NCBI GenBank assembly: GCA_003952965.2
Contig: CM025851.1
Location: forward strand, 8,783,647 to 8,847,646
Source of the DNA: Morella rubra
Lineage: Eukaryota; Streptophyta; Magnoliopsida; Fagales; Myricaceae
Length of the DNA stretch: 64,000 nucleotides
Reading direction: 5' to 3'
Below the pieces are notes generated by a model. That model ran no database searches. It saw nothing but the letters and a program-made list of their open reading frames with translations, and was not told where the DNA came from. Positions 34,723-45,834 of the stretch are shown piece after piece (the first letter of the stretch is position 1; each line of letters begins with the position of its first letter). Made by a program: the position numbers and the translations under genes.

Positions 34723-35811
34723 TTAAGGAGGCAACAAAGGAAGTGGTGGTGGCAGGGGCTGCAGTGGTTCATCAAAACCCGCATCTGGTGCTGGTGGTGC
34801 GGACGAAAAAGGAAGTGGTTCTTGCATGACATCGGGAGCATCCGGAACTGCCAACGGAGGAGGCAGAAAGGTATCCGGTAACTCTGGAATGGGAACAGCC
34901 GGTGGCTGAATCACATCCGTGTCTGGTGGAGCAGGGGTTGAGATGAAAGGTGGTGAGAATGAAATAGGCTCTTGTGGTGGAAACAGTGAAACCTCCGGAG
35001 GCTCAAGTGGTGGAGGAAATAGCGAGACAAGTGGTGGAGTTGGCGTAAATTCATCTGGTGGCAAATCCGGAAAGGGAGGCGGAAGGAGTAAGTCTGGTGC
35101 TTGTGGAAGGGGTGGATTGTCTGTTCCTATAACTGGAGGTGATAGCCATGGAAATATTGGTGGTTGTATATCTACGGGAGGTGGAGGGGAAGGTACAAGT
35201 GGCGGTGGTTGGAGAGATATGATGGGTATGGGTGGCGGCAGGAGCAGCGGTGGTGGTGGAGAAGGAACCAAGGGTGATGGAGAGGATGGTGGCGGGACTG
35301 ATGGAACTAAGGGTGGAGAAGGCGATGGATAGGTCGGTGGTGGAGCTGGGGATGGTGAAGGAATTATTGGTGGTACTTCTGGTGGTGGGGAAGGTAGTGA
35401 AGGAGGTGGACTATATTGCACTATTGGGGGCGGAGATGGTACTAGGGGTGGGAAGGGGATTGGAGGAGGATAAGGCACAAGTGGTGGCAATGGTGGTGGA
35501 TTCCGCCTAGGAGAGGGTCTCGGTGTTGGCTGAAATGGGTTGTCTGGTGAAGGAGAGGTTGGAAAAGGCCATTGGCCACAGCTTTCAAAGAGGTATTGAT
35601 ATAATGGGTCACAGTTTCCTCTTGCTCTAGTACCGCTGCTGCTTCTTCTTCTACTTCCGCTTCCGCTTCTGCTTCTGCTTCTATTGCTTCTTCTCTTTTC
35701 TACTTCTTCTTTGCTTTGGTGCTTGTGTTTGGAATGTGATCTGGCTTCTGCCAGGGAGTGGGTTAGCAAAAGAAGAGCTACGAGAATTACTATCACTATG
35801 TTTCCTTTCAT
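34723..35811 (-). CDS. Secreted proline-rich (extensin-like) protein
   Basis: Single exon of 362 residues. It has a strong signal peptide (1-23, hydrophobic VIVILVALLLL), a very basic Ser/Arg/Lys region (24-66), a short two-cysteine motif CDPLYQYLFESCGQWPFP (67-84), and a long proline-rich region to the end. The last region has repeated PSPPP, VPSPPPP, LPPP and PPLVP words. The SPPPP motifs are glycosylation sites in extensins, so the protein is probably a hydroxyproline-rich cell-wall glycoprotein. Tyrosines typical of cross-linking extensins are few. The CDPLYQYL..CGQWPFP motif recurs, as I recall, in a small Arabidopsis proline-rich family. A TATA box lies 63-70 bases upstream. The opposite-strand Gly-rich frames are shadows. 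Confidence 0.85.
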   Translation of the reverse strand: MKGNIVIVILVALLLLTHSLAEARSHSKHKHQSKEEVEKRRSNRSRSRSGSGSRRRSSSGTRARGNCDPLYQYLFESCGQWPFPTSPSPDNPFQPTPRPSPRRNPPPLPPLVPYPPPIPFPPLVPSPPPIVQYSPPPSLPSPPPEVPPIIPSPSPAPPPTYPSPSPPLVPSVPPPSSPSPLVPSPPPPLLLPPPIPIISLQPPPLVPSPPPPVDIQPPIFPWLSPPVIGTDNPPLPQAPDLLLPPPFPDLPPDEFTPTPPLVSLFPPPLEPPEVSLFPPQEPISFSPPFISTPAPPDTDVIQPPAVPIPELPDTFLPPPLAVPDAPDVMQEPLPFSSAPPAPDAGFDEPLQPLPPPLPLLPP

Positions 35812-35873
35812 TTCTAATGCAGGGTTCGTTTCTCTTCTTCAAAGCATCTTTCCACTCGCGCACAGACGCCAAA

Positions 35874-35881
35874 TTATATAA
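35874..35881 (-). promoter_or_regulatory. TATA box of the proline-rich protein gene
   Basis: The palindromic TTATATAA lies 63-70 bases upstream of the minus-strand ATG at 35811, which predicts a 5' UTR of about 35 bases. Confidence 0.6.
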
Positions 35882-36892
35882 AACATGAAGGAGTTGAGAA
35901 CTAAAGCAGGCCGATGACAGGTGCGCAGACAAACAAAAAATAATAATAGCTTCGTAGTGTATTTCCGTCTTTTCACAATATAAACATAAGAATAAATTAA
36001 TTCGTTCATATTTTCTGCACCGTCCTCATATTTTCTTCCGAAACGCAAAATAAGCTTCCTGTTCATGTAATATCACTATATCACCTGTCTTGCGGAAAAA
36101 GTTGTCCATGCGTGATCAGATCAAGAGGATTCGATCTGTTGCAACGTGTTGCTTAGATGAGGCACTATACTATAAATTAAAAGTTTCTAAAATCTATAAA
36201 GTCATTAAACACCCAAAAACAGTAAGATTGCCAATTTTCCTTTCTGCCCTCGTTCTTGAATGATCCCCAAAGTCGAGTAAAAGAAATTTTTGCTGGTGAT
36301 CTCCGTCAATAAAAGTTTTGTTCAGAAAAACATGCAAGGGATACCTGTACAGAACTTCCAACCGGTGTATCTGTTTAATGCACAGTTGACATTTATATCT
36401 GCAGTAAATCCTCAGACGATAAGACTTTTAACTACGGCCTGCTAATGTTACGACTTTCAATATAAATGGATTGCTATGGAGTAGGAACTTTGGACTCTGG
36501 CCCTCTCTCTTTCTCTCTTCTTTCTTCTGTCCAGGCCTCGGACTCTGTCCAGTGAATGGTGGGCGAAGTTGGTGGACTATTTGCTGGAAGGGCAGCCTAG
36601 TTCTACGTGCCAGACTTGACGAAGAGAGGAGGGAGCCTTGAATGAGATCAACTATAAACATCGAGTGCACGGTTTATTTTCGAAAAAAATTGACACGTAC
36701 ATCTTCCTGCCGATTTATACCTTTTCTATTTCTTTGTTTTTTTTTTTTTTCAAATTTTCTGATGCACACCAAAGCACGTCAATGAAATCCCTAATTCGTG
36801 CCTAGACAAAAAAGAAATCCTTAATTCGATCGTGACACGAAAAACATTCTTTGGTTACTTTTTTTTTTTCTCAGCGGTTACATTTTTTTTTT
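35882..36892. other. Intergenic region, no gene supported
   Basis: Upstream DNA of the proline-rich protein gene. It shows no recognised coding region, only poly-T tracts near 36735 and 36860. Confidence 0.5.
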
Positions 36893-37270
36893 GGGGAAAA
36901 TACACTTTTCACCCACAAACTACCGGAGTAGTGACACATTGCACCCCAAACTACCATCTTTAAGACATTGCACCCTCAAACTACCAATGTTATACATTTT
37001 GCACCCTAAACTACCCACTTTGACACATTACACCCTCCAACTACTAATATTAAACACTTTGCACCCTCCATTTGACAATAATACCCTTGAGAAATTAATG
37101 AATTGACAACAATATCTAAGGGCATTATCGTCATTTTAGTTTGAAAATTTGATAAAGGGTGCAAAGTGTTAAAAATTGGTAGTTAAAGGGTGCAATGTGT
37201 CAAAATTGGTAGTTTAGGGTGCAAAGTGTAAAATATATGGTAGTTTGTGGGTGAAAAGTGTATTTTCCCC
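36893..37270. mobile_element. MULE-type MITE, copy 2
   Basis: Ends GGGGAAAATACACTTTTCAC and GTGAAAAGTGTATTTTCCCC are near-perfect inverted repeats of over 25 bases. The flanks are T-tracts consistent with a 9-base duplication. It is inverted relative to the copy at 46718-47094 and very similar to it; the same 67-residue spurious frame is read through both. Confidence 0.85.
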
Positions 37271-37507
37271 TTTTTTTTTCTAGGCTTCTCGGCAGTTACA
37301 TGTTCTTAAAGATTCTACTCATTATGAAGCAGAGTTTTATCATTGTACAAGGGAGAGAACTTCTAGCTTGGACGAGAAACCTGCAAAAACAAGCACTCTT
37401 CAGAAGACTATGGATTTCGATCACCGTTCTATTATTTGCAAGTAATTAGATTTCTTTTTAAGATATAAACGCTTACCGGATAGCTAGTTTTTTTTTTTTT
37501 TAAAATA

Positions 37508-39543
37508 AAGGGTTAATAAATATTTTCATCCTGGATTTTCATTACTTTGAAAAATCCGTCCCTAACTTTTCACCTTTATTACACATGCATGGTGCCTGGG
37601 TTTAATGATATTGTCCAACTGGTCCTTTCATCCACTTTTGTCGACCAATTACTCAATCAACTAAAGGCCCTACGTGTTATAACTAACTAAAAAATAATAC
37701 GTGTAAAAAAATATTTAAAAATGCCACATTAATTTTATTACACCACATCATTAAAATAAAAAAATTACAAAAGAAAAAAAATAAATTAAGATTTTTTTCG
37801 TTAATTTTTTTTTTTTAAAAAAGAACAAATCAGGGAGGCGCGCGACCACCCCTTTTCTTGGAGAAAGGGGTGGTTCCTAATCACCCATTCTTCAGGGAAG
37901 CCTAGGGGTCGTCGGAGCCACCTCATAAAGGGGGAGCCTAGGTGGCTCGTTGCCATAAAGGGGTGGCAGTGAGCCACCCATCTGGCTCCTTGGTTTTAGG
38001 GTGGCCATGAGCCACCCTGTAGAGGGGGGAGCCCATATCTGGGCTCTGTGGCATTGAGCGACCCTTGGGCTTCCTAGAGAAGGGGTGGCCAAGAGCCACC
38101 CTTGGTTTGTTTGCCCTTTTTTTTTTTTTAATTTTTAAAATTAAAAAAAAAATTGATTTTTTTAATATAATTTTGTTTATTTTAATGATGAGGGGCAATA
38201 AAAATGATGTGGCATTTTGGAAAAAAAAATGACGTGTAGGGCTGTTAGTTGACTGGTCAATTCGTGAAGTGGACGAAATGACCATTGTTGGCTTTTAGTC
38301 ACAATCAATGTTTTGATGATAACAATAAAAGTAATTGAGATGTGAAACAAAACGGATCCAAAATGAGCACGAAGCGATCAAGCAACATCCCTTCAATGGA
38401 AGTGCTCTTAAAGTGAAGACTTAAGTTGCTAGGGTAATTTTGTAACTCTAACTTCATCTTTAACAAGGATTTGAACCACACACTTGCATATTTCTTCAAA
38501 ACTTGCATAACCGTTTTACTACTTGTTTTGAAGATTAAAAATGTTTTAATGGCTTAAATCATCTCAATTAAACTCCCAAACCGCTTGGTGTAGCGGTCGA
38601 CCGGTTATTTTTGAAATATGCATTTTGATTTTGACATTATGACCGTTGGGTTTTAACGAAACCTAAGCGGTCGACCGGCTCGTCGTGAATTTTTGACAGA
38701 TCGACTCCCAACGGCTATTAACGGCTATTTTTCTTATGAGGCATATATAAAGTCATCCCACGCTTTTAAAAATTGTTGAACAACCAAAATCATTTTACCA
38801 AGGCTAAGAGTGATAAAAAAATTTTCAATCCTTGTTCAAACATCATTTACACATAATCAACACTTTCACATCCTTGTTATTGTGTGAAGCCTAAGAGATA
38901 TAAATTTTCATTGTAATATCTACTCCATCAAGGGAGTTTTAGTGGGTATTTTCGTTCATCCTATATATTTTAAGAGAGTGATTCTTTTGTTTCCTTTTGG
39001 TGAGGGTTGTTCATTAAAAGAAGGAGTTTGGAGAGATTTGTTCTTAAACTTGTTATTGAGGCTTGAAGAGGCGTTTTTCAAGCTCAAGTGTAAGGAAACA
39101 TTTCCCTTGGTTGAAAGGAGAATAGTGGAGAAGCCTCAAAACTTGGTAAAGGAGCTTGAAGGGTGAATGTAGGCGGGTTTGCCGAACCACCTAAAAATCT
39201 TGTGTTTGCTTCTCTTCCTTTATCTCTTACATTGTGCTACTAGTTTTTTGTTCTAAGTTTTATTTCTATATTTGAGTTGCAATTTATATTCTTGTATTTA
39301 ATCTTTTATTGCAATTGTTTCTCTTTGTGAGACTTGTAGCTAGCAAACATTTTTTAAAGAGTGAGTTTCGAAAAAGTTTTGAAACCCAATTCACCCTTCT
39401 TAGGTTACCTTAATCCTAGGATTTACACCATTTGGCAAAATATAAATCATAATTAAGAACTATGTGTGATAATCATAAAAACCCAAGGATGAATTGTTAA
39501 AAGTGATTGATCAAAACCCAAAGATGAAAATGGTCGTTAACCC
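37508..39543. mobile_element. TIR element interrupted by a solo LTR
   Basis: The left end AAGGGTTAATAAATATTTTC pairs with the right end, GGGTTAACGACCATTTTCATC when read in reverse. Without the inserted LTR the element is about 890 bases. It contains a GGTGGC-rich stretch (37830-38105) with many GAGCCACC words. It resembles, in its ends, the element at 48078-48806. The interruption at 38286 restores to GAAATGACCATTTGG once the insert is ignored. Confidence 0.6.
38286..39427. mobile_element. Solo LTR, Copia-like
   Basis: Starts TGTTGGCTTTTAGTC and ends CCTAGGATTTACA, giving the TG...CA ends of an LTR. CCAT is present on both sides (38282-38285 and 39428-39431), a short target duplication. The 1,142 bases include a repeated CGGTCGACCGG word (about 38605 and 38670), a TATATAAA promoter box (about 38744) and a downstream T/AT-rich region. 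No internal gag-pol region is present, so it is a solo LTR left by recombination. Confidence 0.7.
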
Positions 39544-40672
39544 AAAAATAAACGATAGAATTTGAAATAAAGAATATGTTGTAAAAGCTAGATGGCTCTT
39601 TTCTCTCTTTACTTAGAGGTATACGAAAGTGTACGTGTGTGTGTATATATATGTGTGTGTGTGCGCGCGCGCGCGGCGTGTCAATTTTTAAGTGCAGCGC
39701 CCAAGACTAATTAATTAATTAATTCTACAAATCCTAAAAGGATTGGAAGTCTGTGGTAGAGAGGATACGACTATTTTAAATGGTGTTCAGGCAAGCTTAG
39801 GGAGAAATCAATGGTGTTCCGTGTTCAGGCATTTAACGCTAGTCACGGTCGCGAACCTAACTTCTAGAGGCCGCTTCTAAATCGAATTTTATTTTAAGAT
39901 TGTATATTATATGATAGAACAGCGAATTACGAAACAAAGTTACAGGTACGAAGATGCATTAATGGCCTCTCAATCGATCGGAAAGATACGTTGGCCATTA
40001 GAGACAACCCCAAATGCAGACTATTTAAAGAGCATGTGAATAGTGGAGTTATGTTGAATAAATAACCTTTCTAGCGCAAAAGGGATATCATCCAAAAAAA
40101 AAAAAAAGGTTTGAAGTCGATATTTTCTCTCATCGATATTAATTTGCGGAATCAGTGAAATAATGTCGATAATAGGTGATAACAGGCGTGTCTTTGACTC
40201 AATGGTTTGTGAGCAAGAGAGATATATAGTAATATGTTTTGATTACCTTTTGGATGACACTATGGATCCGTTCGATCTGTGTCCTATGTAATTTATTTTC
40301 AAAAGCTCAGACTTGAATGCAATTGATGGGGTTTAATAGTTTACATTTTACAATAGCAATAGTAATATCCCTCGTGATCATATCAAACTGGAGAACAAGC
40401 TAGCTGGCAAATTGCATGTACCCAAGAGGGCCGGATATATGCAATCTAATTTCCAACATCCGAAAAGGCGCTGTTCAATTGCAATATTTAGTTTTTAAAA
40501 GCTAACTAATATATGTCTTAACATATATAATATGCACATCTAATTGGTTGATATTCTGAGATGATCATGAAGGCGTTCACAATAAATTAAGTACTGTAAG
40601 TTAATCTTCCATAATTAGGACGAGTTAAAAAGAAAAAGAACAAAGGGTGGCAGGACTTTTGCTATAAATAGC

Positions 40673-40680
40673 CCCCCCGA
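40673..40680 (+). promoter_or_regulatory. TATA box of defensin-like gene E
   Basis: TATAAATA lies 76 bases before the ATG, in a context (GGCAGGACTTTTGCTATAAATAG) conserved before gene F at 54505-54512. Confidence 0.7.
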
Positions 40681-40748
40681 AAGCCAACAGCATCTACGTA
40701 CCAAAATTCATACCTCTCCCTTTTCTACTCAAGTATTAATTAGAAACT

Positions 40749-42952
40749 ATGGCCAAGACTCTCGTAAGTCATGCTTGTTTGTTAGCTATTCTCTTTGTGT
40801 TCACCCTCCTTGCATACGCAGCTGAGTTACCACCCCATTATCCAGTCACCCCAGAGCATCATCATCAAGGAGGAAAGCAAACTGTGCATGAGGATGGCGC
40901 TCGGTTGGAAGGTTGGTCGACATAGCTTAACCTCTAATGAAACATTCGATAACTATCGTAAAGCATGCAGCATCCCATTTAATCTTGAATGGAAGTTCTT
41001 TATCATATTTGTCATACTAGCTAGTCCTATTTGTTTGGTTAGAAATTATAAGAAAATTAAGATCCATTGGATTTCCTATATTAATTGCTTGTTTGGTCGC
41101 TGTGCTCTTCGTGCTCACCTTCCTTGTAAACATGCACTTACACAGCCGAGGCACCATCACATTATCCAGTCGCCCCAGATGATCATCAAGGAGGAAACCA
41201 GCAAACTGTGCATGAGGATGGCGCTCTGTTCGAAGGTTTGTTGGATTATTTACAATATCAGCATATATCGCTTATGATCATGATATGTCATAAAAAGTTG
41301 GATATATTGATATAATAAGCACTACACCAATAAAAATATTGATATAATGGCAAATTTCAACTGCATATAATAATTAACTTGCAACTAAACATTAATTATT
41401 AAAATTTAAGAAAATTCTGTATGAAAGAACATCGATTATCCTAACTCTTTAATTCAATAGCTGATTAACTTTTGCTATCCTAATCCATAATTTAATTAGC
41501 TGTCTAGGCACAAAAATTTAAGAGAAAATCATGCTTTTTCTTTTTTTGTCAATGCTAATTAAGGCAGATCGAACTAAATTGATTTCAAATATTGATTAAA
41601 ATTTAAGAATCCTACCAAGTACCAACCACATGCGGAAACCAGTCAGGGGCAGTGGGGGGCCACCGCCTCTGTTGGTTCCTTCGAACATCAAATTTTTATA
41701 TGTGTTTTGCTTGCCCAACTCCAGACCGCCCCCTTGCAAATTGTGAATTTGATTAATGATTTGTGAATAATTAGGGCTTGAATATGATTGTGAATTTGTT
41801 AATTTTTAGATTGAATTAGTTAATGAATTTGTTTTGTTTAGAGAATGTATAAGTTTTTGATAAAAAAAATTCAGCTAGTGTGCAGTTGTCTAATACTCCT
41901 AACGTACGTGTCTACTACTTCTAAAACGAATATTAGTTTGAAAAGACCTTGTGTTTTGTTTAGTCCAAATAAAACCATTGAGAACGAAGTTATTTTGTAA
42001 CGTTTTCAGAAGATATAGACTTGTAGGATCCAATTCCCACCTCTCAGTCTCAACAAATAGTACGGTACGTGTATTTCAAAAAAATTTAATGTTTTTAATC
42101 CTAAATTTTCGACATTTTAACTTTAAAATATTTTTTGCATTACTTAGGAATTTTTTTTTTTGTCATTTAGACTTAGGAGTTTGCTCCCCTTCAAATTAAG
42201 TCCTGGTTGCGCCACTGGTACCAACCACATGGTACAAAAATTTTAAAATTTCAAACCGTCAAAAAGTAGAAGAAAATGACAAAATAAAAACACTTGTTTT
42301 GCCAATTTTTTAGGCTGAGGGCTCCTTGGCGTATGATGTCTCCAAACTATATATATAGTACTCACCGGCCGGTTTCATGAAGTTACTAATAACTTTTCCA
42401 TCTATAGATGTCCTGTTCATTTTAAATCAAGTGACTAATTTCTGTTAAATTTGAACTTAGTGGGAAATAAATAATATATGCATGCAAATATATTTGCATA
42501 TTTTATATGTACTCGTCAAATAATCATACCCATAGACTAGAAAGACACCTCCATGCGAATCAAAATTATAATTGTCTGAAAAACATGAAAGCTTGTAAAG
42601 AATATTCATGCATACCAAACTTCATGTGGAGTCTCTACAATCATGTGAAGTCATCTAATGTTAGCTATCATGTTCAATAGAAGCAGTACCTCGGCGGGAA
42701 TTTTCTACTGTCGGCATTATACAACGTCTCTCTCTCTCTCTCTGTTTTCATCTAGTCTTTCTTGGCTCTTTATGTGTGATAGGGTTTATGAAGAAGCTAA
42801 TTCCCAAAATGCCTCGAGTACTGGTTACGCCCTGCGACCCGAAGGGATGCCGGAGGATATGCCATCTCATACTTCCGCATGTACGGCGAATACGCGGAAA
42901 ATGTAGCATGAACATTTTCAGTCGTTCCCGCTGTATCTGTGATACTGCGTAA
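40749..42952 (+). CDS. Defensin-like secreted peptide, gene E
   Basis: Two exons, 40749-40911 and 42783-42952, joined in phase 1 (donor GAAG|GTTGGT; acceptor after a CT-rich tract and GATAG), give 110 residues. Exon 1 encodes a signal peptide (about 1-25, ending near AYAAEL) and a His/Gln-rich propeptide with QTVHEDGARLE. Exon 2 encodes a basic region and six cysteines spaced C-x4-C-x3-C-x13-C-x9-C-x-C, a defensin-like pattern. Family knowledge: such plant peptides act as antimicrobials or as signals in reproduction; which applies here is unknown. The 1.87-kb intron contains a degenerate second copy of exon 1 and a transposon. The leader is nearly the same as that of gene F, but the cysteine exon is very different. 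Confidence 0.65.
41085..41235 (+). pseudogene. Degenerate second exon 1 inside the intron of gene E
   Basis: Repeats the exon 1 sequence (TTGTGCTC-ACCTTCCTTG-like leader, TTATCCAGTC, GGAGGAAA..CAAACTGTGCATGAGGATGGCGCT) but lacks the ATG. A matching relic occurs in gene F at about 54909-55055, so the internal duplication is older than the copying of the whole unit. Confidence 0.7.
41633..42217. mobile_element. 585-bp insertion with 14-bp target duplication
   Basis: The perfect 14-mer GTACCAACCACATG flanks the insert (41619-41632 and 42218-42231). The insert starts CGGAAACCAGTCAGGGGC and ends GGTTGCGCCACTG, with no coding capacity. A target duplication this long points to a non-LTR retroposon or an unusual MULE. 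It lies in the intron of gene E and is absent from gene F. Confidence 0.7.
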
Positions 42953-44653
42953 GAATATATGATCTTAGATTTGCATATGGTCACCTACGTATATATGCAA
43001 GTGACCATATCTAAAATCCGACAGTATATAATGTCTCCTTCCTTCGTATTAGCGTTATTGTTGTAATAAGGAGCATTGTTCTCCACACAATCATATAATG
43101 ATCATGTCGGATCATAGACTGCCCATGTACTGGGTTGCTTATTTTTAAGAGATGTACCTTAAAAATATACGGCCAGCTAAAGGCGGCTCTATGTCAAATA
43201 TATATAATTGGGGCATTCAGCGATATCTTAAAATTAATGTTAATAATTTATATGAAATTTTAATAAATTTTGGTTTGAAATTATCTTTCTAGCTTTTTCA
43301 GAGTCAATATTAAATATTTAAAGCACTAGCTAGCTAGCACATGTCAGGCTAGTTCTACGTGCCAGATTTGACAAATAGAATATAATTGAATGCGAACCAG
43401 GAACAACACCGTGCCTAATTCATTTTAGGTTAAAACAAAAACAAAAAAAATAAAAACCATCCCCTCTCGATCGGTTTTTTTACACACCAAAGCTTGTCAA
43501 TGAAATCCTGAATTCCATACACGAGTACATCACCAAAATTTCTCTTAAAGATTTGGTGCGCATGATAACAGGAAATGAGAGATCATCTTCCAAAAACATT
43601 AAACTTAAGATGACATACGGTACTAAGCATATGTCCGGTGCAAGTGGCTCTCTCCTCTCGTAAATTCGTAATCCACAATTCGGAGTTTGTAATTGAGCTT
43701 GAGCGAGTTGAGAAGAAAAAGATAATTCTAAGAGGAGAGGAAAAAAGGGTAATTGAGCTTGAGCGATGAGAAGAAAAAGATAATTCAAAGAGGAGAGGAA
43801 AAAAGGGTAAGAAGAGATACATATATAAGTAGTTCGATCTAAAATATCTATATCTATTATAAAAGTCATCTACGAATATATTAATTTTATATTATGAATC
43901 CGGATTGAACAAGACAACTCTACTTAACTTCGTAATTTTTGTGCCATCGAGGATACAAGAAAATTGTGTTTTAGGATACTCAAATATTGTCTGAGGTGAT
44001 TGTCACCAAAACAATTGCCAAATAATTTCCCTGTTTGTGCGTCAAATCCCCGGCCCGAACTAAATGCAAAAACAATATTTGGGATTTGAAGCGTCGTGGA
44101 ATTTAACTGGCCAATCTAACAGGTGTTGTCACTTATCAGTTATCATCATTTACGCATTGTTAGAAATAAAAAATTTAAACTGATAAATGAGACAAAATAT
44201 TTAAGTGATTTGATTATAGACCTACATCTACTTGTGTTAAGGCTCAATTGGGCTTATTAGTTTTCTCACTTATATTCAAAAAATTATATTGAGGCTTTAT
44301 TTATAAGCTATTGGTTTCAATTGCTCACATTGTTTTAATAATGTGGGACTTTACCTTTTCAACAGTAGCTGCATTACTTTTATATCCTTGAGCAACTAGG
44401 GGAACGGATAATGGATCAGAAAGAGAAGTTAAGTTTCAAAAGAAGTTACTCAAGAAGTTACAGAAGGCCGGTTAGATCCTCAGCTCGGATGATCTATGAG
44501 TCACGTTCGTAGTGGCCGGCCGGTATATTGCTCGATGAGTTAAAACTGATTAAATAAACATTATAAAAAGAAAACGAGCACGGGAAGCCAAGAACTTGTG
44601 CTACAAATATCCACAAACTCGATCAATTTCGATGTATCAGAATTGAACAAGAT
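42953..44653. other. Spacer with a local tandem duplication
   Basis: No gene is supported. Near 43692-43808, a segment of about 55 bases (GAGAAGAAAAAGATAATTC..AGAGGAGAGGAAAAAAGGGTAA) is present twice in tandem. This accounts for the Leu/Phe-rich minus-strand frames there. Confidence 0.55.
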
Positions 44654-44819
44654 ATGGCCAGCACCATTTTATTTGCAGCTTGTTTGGTAGTCATACTTTC
44701 TGTGTCCTTCCTCGTTGCAGATGCAGCTAAGTTACAGTACTATTCCCAGGATTCAGTCCCGCCACATGCTTGTCAAGGAGGAGATCAAACTGTACATGAG
44801 GATGGCAAGGTGTTTAGAG
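44654..44819 (+). CDS. Defensin-like locus G: leader exon only
   Basis: This 166-base exon has the same length and phase as exon 1 of gene F. It encodes a signal peptide (MASTILFAACLVV..., cleavage near DAA) and a propeptide with the shared GGDQTVHEDGKVF block, then a donor AGAG|GTTGTC. No six-cysteine exon is seen downstream before the next locus. The next phase-compatible exon is the isolated thionin-like last exon at 45661-45722. Read without splicing, the frame would end at 44872. It is either a relic or the 5' end of a chimeric transcript. Confidence 0.55.
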
Positions 44820-45660
44820 GTTGTCAAATATATATATGTATATACGTTCCTATACGTAAGATTAATTCTTAATAGGCTAGATGTAATCCTGATTAAAAGT
44901 CACTCTCTTTCTTCTTCATCATATATTCTTGTGAAATCGATACTCATATGGACACTTAATTTCATGCCAATCAAAATCTGTGTTTGCTAAAAATATAAAA
45001 TCTCAAAAGGAATATAACTGGGATATTATCATCAAAAGTACATCACTGCAAACATAGCCTTAGATGGGCAAAGGCCATTTAAAAAACATTAATTTTTATT
45101 TTTAATGAAGTTTTTAATATTTTATTAATTTTGTCTTAAGGGAAATTTCAATCATTTTGCATGTGGTTTAACGGCAAAATCAAAATTGAAGACAATGATT
45201 GATTGTTTTTGAAACATATAGGGCTGAATAAAATATTTTGAAACTTGAAGGGGGTCTGTAATTGATTTTTGCTCATAGATATGAAACTTATTATGATGTT
45301 TCTCCAAAAAAAAAAAAAAATTGGTTTAAGGAGATTGTGAGCTTAGGTTGTCTTATGAAAAATAATAGAACTTTTCCTGTTGTTTTTTTTTTTAAAAAAT
45401 TATTTTGACCTCATTTTCAAGTGCTTGCCAAATATTTGAAAACAAATTATAAAATTTATTCTTAAAGGTGACTTGTTAGGAAATATAAATTCAGTAAATA
45501 AATTTATTTCTCTAATATGGTTTTAGAGGGATGGTTTTGAGTTTGAAAATATAATTTTAAAAAAATAAATTTATTTCTTGAGAACGTTTTTTCCCATAAT
45601 ATCCTGTTTTTTATTTGGCTGTGTTATGGGATTATCTTCACATTCTAATTAATATGACAG

Positions 45661-45722
45661 ATATGGATAAAGTGGAAGGCTATATGGAAACGTGTTACAA
45701 TGGCTGCAGGGGAAATCACTAG
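45661..45722 (+). pseudogene. Orphan last exon of a thionin-like gene
   Basis: These 62 bases after ATGACAG match the last exon of loci B and C: same length, same phase, same stop, and the C-x3-C pair (TCYNGC) retained. Five codons or so differ but the frame is open. No thionin-like first exon lies upstream; the nearest upstream exon belongs to defensin-like locus G. The 3' flank to about 45815 also matches that of locus B. Confidence 0.75.
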
Positions 45723-45834
45723 CGTGCGGCTCCTCCTCAAATTAAGCATATATGTTGGTGCATGTAACAAGATTCGGTGGACTACAAAATCATGTAATAC
45801 TTCACACTAGTGAAGGTCTCAAATAACCTACCCG

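Larger units (their letters stand above)
39558..41340. repeat. Duplicated defensin-like gene unit, copy E (paired with 52790-55165)
   Basis: Shared blocks include GTTGTAAAAGCTAGAT, CTCTTTACTTAGAGG, GGAGAAATCAATGGTGTTC, the promoter, exon 1 and a degenerate second exon 1. Copy F carries an extra foldback element (52973-53644). A short GT/GC microsatellite at 39640-39675 is specific to this copy. Confidence 0.85.

Noticed and set aside
34919-35510. Gly-rich plus-strand frames
   Set aside because: Antisense shadows of the proline codons of the secreted proline-rich protein.
36893-37106. Frame rich in His/Leu/Pro (also minus strand 46882-47139)
   Set aside because: It is read through the phased words of the MITE; the same frame appears in both copies only because the element is the same.
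43480-43869. Minus-strand Leu/Phe/Ser-rich frames
   Set aside because: Produced by a purine-rich local tandem duplication; no signal peptide or domain.
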